Below are positions 33,047 through 42,093 of a DNA stretch of 64,000 nucleotides, piece by piece; position 1 is the first letter of the stretch; each line of letters starts with the position of its first letter. The translations under genes and the position numbers were made by a program. Below the pieces are notes generated by a model that saw only the letters and a program-made list of their open reading frames with translations, was not told where the DNA came from and did not search any database. The DNA is from Lolliginicoccus lacisalsi (lineage in GTDB: Bacteria; Actinomycetota; Actinomycetes; Mycobacteriales; Mycobacteriaceae): contig NZ_JACYWE010000009.1 of NCBI RefSeq assembly GCF_014841105.1, forward strand, positions 62,001 to 126,000, read 5' to 3'.

Positions 33047-33754
33047 ATGTCCGAGAGCACCCCCCCAGATCGTGGACAGCTTCTCGATGCACTGGGCGTG
33101 CGGATCTCCGACGAGATGCTCACCCTGGCCCTGACCCACCGCTCCTATGCCTACGAGCACGGTGGCCTGCCCACGAATGAGCGACTGGAGTTCCTCGGTG
33201 ATTCCGTGCTCGGGCTGACGATCACCGAGCACTTGTACACCGAGCATCCCGAGAAGCCCGAGGGAGAGCTCGCGAAGATCCGGTCGAGCGTGGTCAACAT
33301 GAACGCGCTCGCGGAGGTGGCCCGTGATCTGGGTCCAGGCGGGCTGGGCGCGCACATCAGTCTCGGCAAGGGCGAGGAGCTCACCGGCGGGCGGGACAAG
33401 GCCAGCATCCTCGCCGATGGCATGGAGTCCATCCTTGGGGCGATCTACCTCGATCACGGGCTGGACGTGGCCCGCGAGGTCGTGATGCGCCTGTTCGAGG
33501 ACTTGCTGGAGCGCGGACCGCGGCTCGGGGCCGGGCTCGATTGGAAGACAAGCCTGCAAGAGCTCACCGCGGAGCGTGGCCTGGGCGTGCCGTCCTATGA
33601 GGTGACGGCCAGTGGCCCCGACCATGACAAGGAATTCACCGCGTCCGCCGTCATCGCAGGCCGTGATCTAGGCACTGGCGTGGGTCGTACCAAGAAGGAA
33701 GCCGAGCAGATGGCCGCGGGAGCGGCGTGGCGCGCCCTGTCGGAGGAGGCGTGA
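33047..33754 (+). CDS. rnc: Ribonuclease III
   Basis: RNase III cuts double-stranded RNA, including rRNA precursors. The 235-aa product has the catalytic signature [14 protein letters not shown] (44-57), the second metal-site segment [19 protein letters not shown], and a C-terminal double-stranded RNA-binding domain (about 160-233: [16 protein letters not shown]...[16 protein letters not shown]). GGTGAAGGA places the start at ATG 33047; GTG 33035 is possible. Confidence 0.95.
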   Translation: MSESTPPDRGQLLDALGVRISDEMLTLALTHRSYAYEHGGLPTNERLEFLGDSVLGLTITEHLYTEHPEKPEGELAKIRSSVVNMNALAEVARDLGPGGLGAHISLGKGEELTGGRDKASILADGMESILGAIYLDHGLDVAREVVMRLFEDLLERGPRLGAGLDWKTSLQELTAERGLGVPSYEVTASGPDHDKEFTASAVIAGRDLGTGVGRTKKEAEQMAAGAAWRALSEEA

Positions 33755-33787
33755 GCGGCCACCGCTTCGGCGCCAGGGCTCCTCGTC

Positions 33788-34732
33788 ATGCCTGAGCTGC
33801 CCGAGGTCGAGGTGGTGCGGCGTGGCCTCGAGCGGCACGTGGTGCCGAGCCGGATTGTTGGCATCGACGTCCTGCATGATCGGGCAGTGCGCCGGCATGT
33901 GCCCGGGGCCGGGGATCTCGCGGGCAGGCTGCGGGGACGGATGATCCGCGGTGCTCGGCGGCGCGGCAAGTACCTGTGGCTCGATGTTGCTGAGGGAAAC
34001 CATCCGGCGCCCAGCCGTTCTGGGCCAGGCGCACCCGAGGCTGGGGATCCCGGCGAGTGCATCGTGGTGCATCTCGGCATGAGCGGGCAGATGCTCGTGC
34101 AGCAGCCTGGGGCGGGCCGGGAGAAGCACGCGCGCATCATCGCTGTGCTCGATACCGGCGTGGAGCTGCGCTTCGTGGACCAGCGCACGTTCGGTGGCTG
34201 GATGCTCGCGGACCTCGTCGACGACGGCTCGGGTGGCACGGTTCCCGAGCCCGTGCGGCACATCGCGCGCGATCCGCTTGACCCGCTGTGGGACCGCGAG
34301 CGCACGGTCGAGGTGATGCGCTCGCGCACGTCGGCGATCAAGCGGGTGCTGCTCGACCAGGCAGTGGTATCCGGCATCGGCAACATCTATGCCGATGAGG
34401 CGTTGTGGCGGGCGGGGGTGCACGGCGAACGGACCGCGGCCAAGCTGACGAGGCCGCGGCTGCGAGCCGTGCTCGGCGCCGCCCGCGACGTGATGGTCGA
34501 GGCGCTCGCCCAGGGCGGGACGTCCTTCGATTCGCTGTATGTGAATGTCAACGGCCAGTCCGGCTACTTCAGCCGCTCGCTGGACGCCTATGGCCGGGCG
34601 GGGGAGCCGTGCCGCCGGTGCGGGGCGGTGATGCGGCGGGAATCGTTCATGAATCGCTCGTCGTTCTCGTGCCCGGTGTGCCAGCCTCGGCCGCGTGTGC
34701 GTGCCGTGCCTGGCGGGGTTCGGCGTCCTTGA
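33788..34732 (+). CDS. mutM: Formamidopyrimidine-DNA glycosylase
   Basis: MutM (Fpg) excises 8-oxoguanine and nicks the abasic site. The 314-aa product begins [13 protein letters not shown] with the catalytic Pro2/Glu3 and has the RRRGKYLWL lysine loop, [12 protein letters not shown] helix-two-turns-helix and a C-terminal zinc finger [25 protein letters not shown] Gly/Pro-rich insertion lies after residue 76. It is 34 bp after rnc and converges on the next gene with a 3-bp gap. Confidence 0.96.
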   Translation: MPELPEVEVVRRGLERHVVPSRIVGIDVLHDRAVRRHVPGAGDLAGRLRGRMIRGARRRGKYLWLDVAEGNHPAPSRSGPGAPEAGDPGECIVVHLGMSGQMLVQQPGAGREKHARIIAVLDTGVELRFVDQRTFGGWMLADLVDDGSGGTVPEPVRHIARDPLDPLWDRERTVEVMRSRTSAIKRVLLDQAVVSGIGNIYADEALWRAGVHGERTAAKLTRPRLRAVLGAARDVMVEALAQGGTSFDSLYVNVNGQSGYFSRSLDAYGRAGEPCRRCGAVMRRESFMNRSSFSCPVCQPRPRVRAVPGGVRRP

Positions 34733-34735
34733 TCC

Positions 34736-35317
34736 CTACGGTGCTTCTGCTTGACGGGTTAGGGCGCGCCGAACCTCGTCGGCTAGTTCATTCCATCCGA
34801 CGGGTCTTGCTCCGAGCTTCTCGACCGTCGAGAGGCGCATGGAACTCTGCCCTGTGCTAGCTATCGCTGCGCCGGGTAGGACATAGAACCTCCACGCGTC
34901 GATGTCGAGCGGGTCGTAGGGCTCGCTGGGAAGGGTGGTGTGCACAGCGAAGACGTATACATCGGCGATGAAGGCAGTCCTGTATGAGTTTGCCGAGGCA
35001 TCCCACGAGACCTTCGTGCGTGCGCCGGGCAGACCACTGAAGGTGATTACAGGCTGCGTGTTCGTTGGCCAGGATTGGGAGTATCCACTGCTCTTCACTT
35101 CGATAGTGGTGCCGTCGGGAGCGCGCACGTCGTAGGCGTCCCACTCGACCCTCGTCTGTTGCGACCCCATTGCCTGCGCCACGAGGAACTCGGCCAGATA
35201 GCCACGGGTAGTGTTTCCGCGCAGGTCGGACAAGGCGAAGGCCCAGAAGTCGCGAACGGAAGCCGCAAGGCCAAGAAACCGCTCGTCGCCTTGCAGGCGC
35301 GGACGCGTGCTGACCAT
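34736..35317 (-). CDS. PD-(D/E)XK nuclease-like protein of unknown role
   Basis: I do not recognise a named family for this 193-aa protein. The order GYLAEFLVAQAMG, then VEWDAYDVRAPDGTTIEVKSSGYSQSW (about 57-83), fits the PD-(D/E)XK nuclease core: a helix glutamate, an Asp near YDVR, and EVK. Restriction-like enzymes, repair nucleases and inactive relatives share it. No methyltransferase or partner gene is adjacent. GC is about 60% by hand count on four lines, against about 70% for neighbours, suggesting acquisition. ATG 35317 lies 6 nt behind TAGCCT (35324-35329), a leaderless arrangement. It separates mutM from the OsmC gene, which are neighbours in M. tuberculosis. Confidence 0.62.
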   Translation of the reverse strand: MVSTRPRLQGDERFLGLAASVRDFWAFALSDLRGNTTRGYLAEFLVAQAMGSQQTRVEWDAYDVRAPDGTTIEVKSSGYSQSWPTNTQPVITFSGLPGARTKVSWDASANSYRTAFIADVYVFAVHTTLPSEPYDPLDIDAWRFYVLPGAAIASTGQSSMRLSTVEKLGARPVGWNELADEVRRALTRQAEAP

Positions 35318-35453
35318 GGATTCAGGCTAGCCAAGTGCTTCTGGCGATCCCGCATTCAGCGGAGTGATCGCCCCCGACTGTAGTGTGAGACGCTGTGTCT
35401 AAGTAATGTGGATGTGACGCCGGGCCCCACCGCGACGATAGGGAGAATCAACC

Positions 35454-36935
35454 ATGGCTGACCGCGAGGAACACCGCGTCATCATCGTCGGGGCTGGTCT
35501 GGCCGGCATCGCCGCCGCCATCACCCTCGAGCGAGCGGGCATCGATGACGCCATCGTCCTCGAGAAGGCAGACCGCGTCGGCGGCACCTGGCGCGACAAC
35601 ACCTACCCGGGATGCGGGTGCGACATCCCCTCCAACGTGTACTCGTTCTCGTTCAACCCCAACCCGGACTGGCGCTCGGCCTTCGCGCTGCAGCCCGACA
35701 TCCTCGACTACATCGAGGAGACGGCGGACAAGTTCGACACCTACCGCAAGATCCGCTTCCGCACCGAGGTCACAGAAGCGCGCTGGGACAACGATGAGCG
35801 CCGCTGGCTTATCGACACCACCAATGGCAGCTTCCGGTCCCAGTTCGCGATCTTCGCCGGCGGCCCCATCACCGAGCCCAAGCTGCCCGACGTGCCGGGC
35901 ATCGACTCCTTCGAGGGGGAGATCTTCCACTCGGCCCGCTGGAACCACGATCTCGACCTGACGGGCAAGCGTGTCGCGGTCATTGGCACGGGTGCCTCGG
36001 CTGTGCAGTTCATACCTGAGATCCAGCCGAAGGTCGCGCAGATGCATGTCCTGCAGCGCACCGCCTCGTGGGTCATCCCGCGCCTCGACGCGCCCATGCC
36101 CGGCGCCGTCAAGACCCTGTTCCGCAAGGCACCCGCCACCCAGCAGGGCCTGCGCCACGGCCTCGACGGTGTCCTGCGCCTGCTCACCCTTGCTATGCGC
36201 CACGACAAGGCCGCGCGCAAGCTCAACATCATCGGCAAGAGCTTCCTCCGCGCCCAGGTCAAGGACCCCGAGCTGCGCAAGGCGCTCACCCCGACCTTCA
36301 GCCTCGGCTGCAAGCGCCTCCTGATCTCGAACGACTTCTATCCGGCGCTCACCAAGCCCAACGTCGAGCTCATCCCGCACGCGCTTTCTAGCCTCGGCCC
36401 CCGCACCATCACCGCCACCGATGGCACCACCCGCGAGGTCGACGTCATCATCTTCGGCACCGGCTTCGACGTCAGCCACCCGCCCATCTCGCGACGCATC
36501 CGTGGCGCCGACGGGCACTTCCTCTCCGAGGCATGGTCGGTGAGCCCCGAGGCATACCTCGGCACCACCACCACCAACGTGCCCAACGGGTTCGTCCTCC
36601 TCGGGCCGAACCTGCTCGTCTACAACTCCTTCCTCGGGATCGCCGAGGATCAGATGCGCTACGTCGTCGACGCCATCAAGAAGGCCGACGAGTACGGCTT
36701 CGAGGTCTTCGAGCTCAAGCCCGAGGCGCTGCGCGAGTTCAACGACGACATCCAGCAAGCACTCGAGCGCACCGTGTTCAACCACGGCGGCTGCGCCTCC
36801 TACTACCTCGACGCGAACGGCAAGAACTTCGCCGCCTGGCCCTACTCCACGACACTGATGCGCAAGCTGCTCAGCGAGTTCGACCTCGAGAAGTACGATC
36901 TCACGCCCATCCGGCAGCCCGCCCCCACGCGCTGA
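35454..36935 (+). CDS. Baeyer-Villiger-type flavin monooxygenase
   Basis: These enzymes use FAD and NADPH with oxygen to insert an oxygen atom next to a ketone or oxidise heteroatoms. The 493-aa product has the FAD Rossmann motif VIIVGAGLAGIAAAITLERAG (about 9-29), GGTWRDNTYPGCGCDIPSNVYSFSF, the class B fingerprint FEGEIFHSARW (FxGxxxHxxxW, about 152-162) and the NADPH-binding VAVIGTGASAVQF. The substrate is unknown. GGGAGAATC precedes ATG 35454. A 67-bp palindromic element follows 66 nt after its stop. Confidence 0.9.
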   Translation: MADREEHRVIIVGAGLAGIAAAITLERAGIDDAIVLEKADRVGGTWRDNTYPGCGCDIPSNVYSFSFNPNPDWRSAFALQPDILDYIEETADKFDTYRKIRFRTEVTEARWDNDERRWLIDTTNGSFRSQFAIFAGGPITEPKLPDVPGIDSFEGEIFHSARWNHDLDLTGKRVAVIGTGASAVQFIPEIQPKVAQMHVLQRTASWVIPRLDAPMPGAVKTLFRKAPATQQGLRHGLDGVLRLLTLAMRHDKAARKLNIIGKSFLRAQVKDPELRKALTPTFSLGCKRLLISNDFYPALTKPNVELIPHALSSLGPRTITATDGTTREVDVIIFGTGFDVSHPPISRRIRGADGHFLSEAWSVSPEAYLGTTTTNVPNGFVLLGPNLLVYNSFLGIAEDQMRYVVDAIKKADEYGFEVFELKPEALREFNDDIQQALERTVFNHGGCASYYLDANGKNFAAWPYSTTLMRKLLSEFDLEKYDLTPIRQPAPTR

Positions 36936-36938
36936 TCC

Positions 36939-36990
36939 TTGCGGCGGCCGCCGACTGTCCTCACTTGCGGCGGCCGCCGACTGTCCTCAC
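36939..36990. repeat. Perfect 26-bp tandem duplication after the monooxygenase gene
   Basis: The 26-base unit starting TTGCGGCGGCCGCCGACTGT occurs at 36939-36964 and 36965-36990. It then gives TTGCGGC a third time at the edge of the palindromic element. Confidence 0.95.
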
Positions 36991-37001
36991 TTGCGGCAAA
37001 C

Positions 37002-37068
37002 GCACCGGAAACCGCCAAACGCGATAGAAGCCGACCTAGCTTTTCCGCGGCTTCTATCGCGTTTGCGG
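37002..37068 (+). repeat. 67-bp palindromic element, copy 2
   Basis: This is the best-preserved copy. Perfect 18-bp arms run from CAAACGCGATAGAAGCCG (37016-37033) to CGGCTTCTATCGCGTTTG (37048-37065), with 14 nt between. It is preceded by GCACCGGAAACCGC and followed by CGG. It begins 66 nt after the monooxygenase stop and ends 58 bp before the OsmC gene. Confidence 0.9.
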
Positions 37069-37126
37069 TCGGGGTCCGCCACCGCGCGTTCGGAATATCC
37101 GCGCGACGGGTGCGATTATTACCGGC

Positions 37127-37585
37127 ATGACTGACCAACGCCATGAGACCGAGATCCGCAACCCGAACCCCGAGGACACCAGGCTATGGGTGGATCGCAC
37201 GGGCGTGCGCCGCTATGTGGGGCGCAGCTCGCGCGGCGCGGAGGTGCAGATCGGCTCGGTGGACGTCGAGGGCGTGTTCACTCCCGGGGAGCTGCTGAAG
37301 ATCGCGCTTGCCGCCTGCTCGGGATTGTCGTCGGACCTGCCGCTGTCGCGACGGCTCGGCGAGACCTACGATGCCCGCATCCGGGTGACGGGTAGCCCCG
37401 ATCGGGAGAACGAGGTGTATCCCGTGCTCGATGAGGTGGTGGAGCTCGATCTCAGCGAGCTCGACGAGGCCGCCCAGCAGCGCTTGCTGACGGTGGTGGA
37501 GCGGGCCATCGAGCGAAGCTGCACGGTGGGCCGTACCCTCAAAGCAGGTTCGACCATCAATCTGGCCATCGAGGGGGAGTCATGA
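37127..37585 (+). CDS. OsmC-like family protein
   Basis: OsmC/Ohr relatives are thiol-based peroxidases. The 152-aa product has the family segments ELLKIALAACSGLSSDLPLSRR (first Cys, about 64) and RSCTVGRTLKAGSTINLAIEG with the second Cys (about 136). The spacing fits the two-cysteine active site. The homologue sits between fpg and acyP in M. tuberculosis (Rv2923c), and here it keeps that relative position. The stop overlaps the start of the next small ORF. Confidence 0.85.
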   Translation: MTDQRHETEIRNPNPEDTRLWVDRTGVRRYVGRSSRGAEVQIGSVDVEGVFTPGELLKIALAACSGLSSDLPLSRRLGETYDARIRVTGSPDRENEVYPVLDEVVELDLSELDEAAQQRLLTVVERAIERSCTVGRTLKAGSTINLAIEGES

Positions 37586-37989
37586 CCACATCGCGCCAAG
37601 GAGCAGGAGCGCCCCGATCGCGCCGCCCGGGCAATCCGCGCGCGGCGAGCCATCGCCCGAGCCAGCTGCACCGGAGCGTCGGCACTTTTGGTGCCCGCGC
37701 GCGTGCGGGGCACTCGACCACCGGGGTCACCCCGGTGCGCTCCGCCGCTGCCCCCCGGCCTGCTGCCCAGCCACGATCGGCCGCAGCGCCCGGGAGCCAG
37801 GCGCCGAAGAATGCATCCGCTCGCCCGGCATGGCTGGAATTGCGCAGCCTGGGGCGGCTGGGCTCGCTCAGCATTCCCGCCGTGAGCATTTCCCGCCCGC
37901 CCGCGCTCCCCGTGCGGCTGCCGCGCCTCGCGCTCGTGCCGGGGCAGATCTTCCCGCCGCGCATCCCGCGCATCCGCCTGCGCGGCTGA
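37582..37989 (+). CDS. Small basic Ala/Pro/Arg-rich hypothetical protein
   Basis: This 135-aa ORF starts at an ATGA overlap with the OsmC gene, preceded by GAGGGGGAG, so it is well placed to be translated. The composition is Arg/Pro/Ala/Ser-rich with no membrane helix and low complexity up to about residue 80. The C-terminal half ends with repeated RLP-, PPRIPRIRLRG-like segments. No family is recognised. It may be a real accessory gene or a chance frame in GC-rich DNA. Confidence 0.4.
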   Translation: MTTSRQGAGAPRSRRPGNPRAASHRPSQLHRSVGTFGARARAGHSTTGVTPVRSAAAPRPAAQPRSAAAPGSQAPKNASARPAWLELRSLGRLGSLSIPAVSISRPPALPVRLPRLALVPGQIFPPRIPRIRLRG

Positions 37990-38088
37990 TCGGGACGCAA
38001 ACGGCATCGGTGGTTCACCAGCGCTCCAGGAGGCTGTCGGCGGCGCGTGGTTTGCTGTTCTGTCGGGGCCGGCGTCCATAATGGCGGC

Positions 38089-38358
38089 ATGGTGCGATTG
38101 ACAGCATGGGTGCATGGCCGGGTGCAGGGCGTGGGGTTCCGTTGGTGGACCCGCTCCCGAGCGCTCGAGCTTGGCCTCAATGGTCATGCCACCAACCAGC
38201 GCGACGGCCGGGTCCTCGTCGTGGCGGAGGGGCCCCGGCAGGAATGCGAGAAGCTGCTCGGCCTGCTGCGCTCGGGAACCACTCCCGGATCGGTCACGCT
38301 GGTCGTCGAGTCCTGGGACGAGCCTCGTGGTGACCTCGTGGGCTTCGAGGAGCGGTAG
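38089..38358 (+). CDS. acyP: Acylphosphatase
   Basis: This enzyme hydrolyses carboxyl-phosphate bonds. The 89-aa product is the usual length and has the phosphate-binding loop [17 protein letters not shown] (about 9-25) with the catalytic Arg, and the Asn-bearing [23 protein letters not shown] 38089 is 6 nt after CATAAT (38077-38082), a leaderless arrangement. smc starts 8 bp after the stop, as in M. tuberculosis. Confidence 0.93.
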   Translation: MVRLTAWVHGRVQGVGFRWWTRSRALELGLNGHATNQRDGRVLVVAEGPRQECEKLLGLLRSGTTPGSVTLVVESWDEPRGDLVGFEER

Positions 38359-38366
38359 GCGCTGCC

Positions 38367-41300
38367 GTGCATCTGAAATCACTCACGCTGCGGGGCTTCA
38401 AGTCCTTCGCGTCGGCCACCACGCTGCAGTTCGAGCCGGGCATCACCTGCGTGGTTGGCCCGAACGGCTCGGGCAAGTCGAACGTGGTCGATGCGCTGTC
38501 CTGGGTGATGGGGGAGCAGGGCGCCAAGGCGCTGCGTGGCGGCAAGATGCAGGATGTGATCTTCGCCGGCACCGCGGGCCGGGGCGCGCTCGGCCGGGCC
38601 GAGGTGACCTTGACCATCGACAACTCCGACGGGGCGCTGCCGATCGACTACACCGAGGTGTCGATCACCCGTCGCGTGTTCCGCGACGGGGCGAGCGAGT
38701 ACGAGATCAACGGCGCGAGCTGCCGCTTGATGGATATCCAGGAGCTGCTCAGCGACTCCGGCATCGGCCGTGAGATGCATGTCATCGTCGGGCAGGGCCA
38801 GCTCTCCCAGATCCTTGAATCCCGCCCCGAGGATCTGCGCGCCTACGTCGAGGAGGCCGCGGGCGTCCTCAAGCACCGTCGCCGCAAGGAAAAGGCCGTG
38901 CGCAAGCTCAATGCGATGCAGGCCAACCTTGCTCGGCTGACCGACCTGACCGCCGAGCTGCGGCGCCAGCTCAAGCCCCTCGCCCGGCAGGCCGATGTCG
39001 CGCGCCGGGCGCAGGTCATCCAGGCAGAGCTGCGTGACGCGCGATTGCGCATCGCCGCCGATGATGTGGTGCAGCGCCGCGCGGAGCTCGCCGATCAGCA
39101 GCGCAATGAGGACCGTGCCCGCGAGCGCGCCCGCGAGGTCCGGGAACGGCTCGACGGGATCACCGAGCGGGGCGTGGCGCTCGAGGAGCAGGTCGAGTCG
39201 ATCACTCCGCGCGCGGAGGAAGCATCCCAGGCGTGGTTCCGGCTCTCCGCGATCTCCGAGCGGGTCAGCTCCACGATGCAGATCGCCCGGGAGCGGGCAC
39301 GCCACCTCGATTCCGGCGGTGCGATGCATCGCGGCCAGGATCCGGAGCTCCTTGAGGAGCAGGCGGAGCAGGCAGCCGAGCAGGAGCTCGAGCTCGCCGA
39401 GTCCGTCGCCATGGCGGAGGCCGCGCTCGAGACGGTGCGCGATGAGCTCGCCCGCTGCGAGGACGAGGCCGCCGAGGCGGAGCGGGAGCACTTGAGCGCG
39501 GTGCGGTCCATCGCGGATCGCCGCGAGGGGCTAGCCAGGCTCGCGGGGAAGGTGGAGAACCTGCGCACGCGCGCGGAGTCCTTCGACGGCGAGATCGCCC
39601 GCTTCGACGATCGCATCGAGACCGCCATGCAGCGCCACCACGAGGCCGAGCAGGAGGTGGAGGATGCGCTCGCCCGTCTCGAGGAGCTCGAGAACAGCGA
39701 GCACACGCTCGACCGGCAGCATGAGCGCGCCGCGGCCTCGCTGGGGAAGGCCGAGGAGCGCGTGGCGGGGCTGCGTGCCGCCGAGCGCGAGGCCGGGCAC
39801 GAGGTCGTGTCCCTGCGATCACGCATCGATACGCTGTCGGCATCGCTGCGCCGCGGTGATGCCCCCGCCTGGCTCGTCCAGCACCATGATGGAGCGCTCG
39901 GCCCGCGCCTCACCGACATCATCGAGCCGCGCCCCGGATTCGAGACCGCCATCGCCGCGGCGCTCGGCACGGCTGCCGATGCCCTCACCTGCGAGACGCC
40001 CAACGATGCGGAGGCCGCGCTCGCCGCGCTGCGGGCCGCCGACCGTGGCCGCGCCGTCATCCTGCACGCCCACCACGCGCGCCGTGGCGCCGAGGAGCCA
40101 GTACTGCCGGAAGGCGCCTGGTGGGCGCACCAGCTCGCGACCGTTCCGCCCCAGTACCTCGCGGCGCTGCGCTCCCGGCTCGGCCGCACTCTCGTCGTCG
40201 AGGACGAGAAGCTCATCCCCCGGCTCCTTGCCGAGCACCCCGATGCCCGCCTCGTGACCCGGGGCGGCGAGGCGCGCGGCACGGCCTGGATCGAGGGCGG
40301 GACCAGCCAGGCCCCCTCGACCCTCGAGATCCAGGCCGGAATCGACACCGCCACCGAATCGCTCGAGTCGGCGACGCAGCGCGCCGAGGAGCTCGCGGCA
40401 GCCCTTGCCGGGGCCGTCGACGACCTCGAGACGCGGCGCGCGACGGTCACCGAGGCCCATGCGGCGCTCACCGCCAACGATTCCGCCATCGTCCAGGTTC
40501 AGGAGGAGCTCGCTCGCCACGGGCACGCCGCGCGGGTCGCGAACGCCGAGCGGGACCACCTCTCCCAGCAACGCATCCGTGCCGAGTCCGAGCACGCGGC
40601 GCTGCTCGGCGAGCTCACCGAGCACGAGGAGCGACTGCGGCGCGCCCAGGGCGAGAGCGAGGACACCCCCGACGAGACGGGCACCGCGGCACGGCGCGAG
40701 GTCACCGCGCACGCTCTCGCCACCGCCCGCGCCGCCGAGGTCGACGCCAGGCTCGCTGCCCGCAGCGCCGAGGAACGGGCCGGGGCGCTCCGCGGCAAGG
40801 CGGAGTCCCTGCGCCGGGCCGCGCGCGCCGAGCGGGAGGCCCGTGCCCGCGCCGAGCAGGCCCAGCAGCGGCGCCGCGCCGCGGCGGAGGCCGCGCGCGT
40901 GATCGCCGGATCCGCCGAGCAGCTCGGCACCCGCCTCGCTGTGGCCGTGGAGGCGGCAGCCGCGCATCGCACCGAGCTCGCCCGCCAGCGCGATGACGCC
41001 AGCGCGGCCCTGCACCGCGAGCGGGAGGCGCGGCACGCGCTCACCGTCGAGCTCGGCAGGCTCACCGACGCCGCCCACAAGGACGAGATCGCTCGGGCCG
41101 AGTCAGCGTTGCGCGCCCAGCAGCTTGAGGAGACCGTGCTCGAGCAGTTCGGCATCGCCGCCGACGAGCTGATCGGCGAGTACGGCCCCGATGTGCCGTT
41201 GCCGCCATCGGCGCTCGAGATGCGCGAGTACGAGCTCGCGCGCGAGCGAGGCGAGACCGTCAGCAAGCCGCAGCCCATGCCTTATGACCGGCCCAGCCAG

Positions 41301-41999
41301 CAACGGCGCCTCAAGGCCGCGGAGAAGGACCTCGCCACCCTCGGCAAGGTCAACCCGCTCGCCCTCGAGGAGTTCGCGGCGCTCGAGGAGCGGTACAACT
41401 TCCTCGCCACCCAGCTCGAGGACGTCAAGGCTGCCCGCAAGGACCTCCTCGATGTGGTCGACGATGTCGACAACCGCATCCTGCAACTGTTCACCGACGC
41501 CTACAACGACGTCGAGCGCGAGTTCGTCACGGTCTTCGCCACCTTGTTCCCCGGCGGCGAGGGGCGCCTGGTGCTCACCGACCCCGAGGACATGCTGGCC
41601 ACCGGCATCGAGGTCGAGGCGCGCCCGCCCGGCAAGAAGGTCAAGCGACTCTCCCTGCTCTCGGGCGGCGAGAAGTCATTGACCGCGGTGGCGATGCTCG
41701 TGGCGATCTTCCGGGCGAGGCCCTCGCCGTTCTACGTCATGGACGAGGTGGAGGCAGCGCTCGACGATACAAACCTGCGGCGCCTGATCAACCTGTTCGA
41801 GCAGCTCCGCGAGACCTCGCAGTTGATCGTGATCACCCACCAGAAGCCAACCATGGAAATCGCGGACGCGCTCTACGGCGTGACGATGCGCGGCGATGGG
41901 ATCACCACGGTGCTCTCGCAGCGGTTGCGCGGTCGCGCTCTCGGAGCGCGGGCCAGCGAGGGCGCGCCGGACGATTCCGCGCCCAACGTCGTTGCGTGA
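38367..41999 (+). CDS. smc: Chromosome segregation ATPase SMC
   Basis: SMC dimers extrude DNA loops and organise the chromosome with ScpA/ScpB. The 1210-aa product has N-terminal Walker A GPNGSGKSN (31-39), two long coiled coils, a hinge (about 500-660, starting GALGPRLTDIIEPRPGFETAIAAALG) and the C-terminal LSGGEKSLTAVAML signature with DEVEAALDD Walker B. The start is GTG 38367. In M. tuberculosis ftsY follows; here pgsA follows after 94 bp, which marks the join of two conserved blocks. Confidence 0.96.
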   Translation: MHLKSLTLRGFKSFASATTLQFEPGITCVVGPNGSGKSNVVDALSWVMGEQGAKALRGGKMQDVIFAGTAGRGALGRAEVTLTIDNSDGALPIDYTEVSITRRVFRDGASEYEINGASCRLMDIQELLSDSGIGREMHVIVGQGQLSQILESRPEDLRAYVEEAAGVLKHRRRKEKAVRKLNAMQANLARLTDLTAELRRQLKPLARQADVARRAQVIQAELRDARLRIAADDVVQRRAELADQQRNEDRARERAREVRERLDGITERGVALEEQVESITPRAEEASQAWFRLSAISERVSSTMQIARERARHLDSGGAMHRGQDPELLEEQAEQAAEQELELAESVAMAEAALETVRDELARCEDEAAEAEREHLSAVRSIADRREGLARLAGKVENLRTRAESFDGEIARFDDRIETAMQRHHEAEQEVEDALARLEELENSEHTLDRQHERAAASLGKAEERVAGLRAAEREAGHEVVSLRSRIDTLSASLRRGDAPAWLVQHHDGALGPRLTDIIEPRPGFETAIAAALGTAADALTCETPNDAEAALAALRAADRGRAVILHAHHARRGAEEPVLPEGAWWAHQLATVPPQYLAALRSRLGRTLVVEDEKLIPRLLAEHPDARLVTRGGEARGTAWIEGGTSQAPSTLEIQAGIDTATESLESATQRAEELAAALAGAVDDLETRRATVTEAHAALTANDSAIVQVQEELARHGHAARVANAERDHLSQQRIRAESEHAALLGELTEHEERLRRAQGESEDTPDETGTAARREVTAHALATARAAEVDARLAARSAEERAGALRGKAESLRRAARAEREARARAEQAQQRRRAAAEAARVIAGSAEQLGTRLAVAVEAAAAHRTELARQRDDASAALHREREARHALTVELGRLTDAAHKDEIARAESALRAQQLEETVLEQFGIAADELIGEYGPDVPLPPSALEMREYELARERGETVSKPQPMPYDRPSQQRRLKAAEKDLATLGKVNPLALEEFAALEERYNFLATQLEDVKAARKDLLDVVDDVDNRILQLFTDAYNDVEREFVTVFATLFPGGEGRLVLTDPEDMLATGIEVEARPPGKKVKRLSLLSGGEKSLTAVAMLVAIFRARPSPFYVMDEVEAALDDTNLRRLINLFEQLRETSQLIVITHQKPTMEIADALYGVTMRGDGITTVLSQRLRGRALGARASEGAPDDSAPNVVA

Positions 42000-42093
42000 C
42001 GATCATGCCAACTACTGTTGATAGCAACACGAGCCCCAGCCGGAGCGGCCCCGCGCAGGCTGGCCTGCCGAATCGGAAGCGTGGTGTGCAACA

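Noticed and set aside
35448-36785. 445-codon open frame on the minus strand
   Set aside because: It is antisense to the monooxygenase gene, is Glu/Val/Leu/Gly-rich and has no domain.
37366-38382. 338-codon minus-strand frame across the OsmC/acyP area
   Set aside because: It would contradict two well-supported plus-strand genes and has no motif.
42000-42093. Attachment site at the smc-pgsA junction
   Set aside because: Only a small GTTG-ATAG-CAAC palindrome is present, with no tRNA, integrase or direct repeat.
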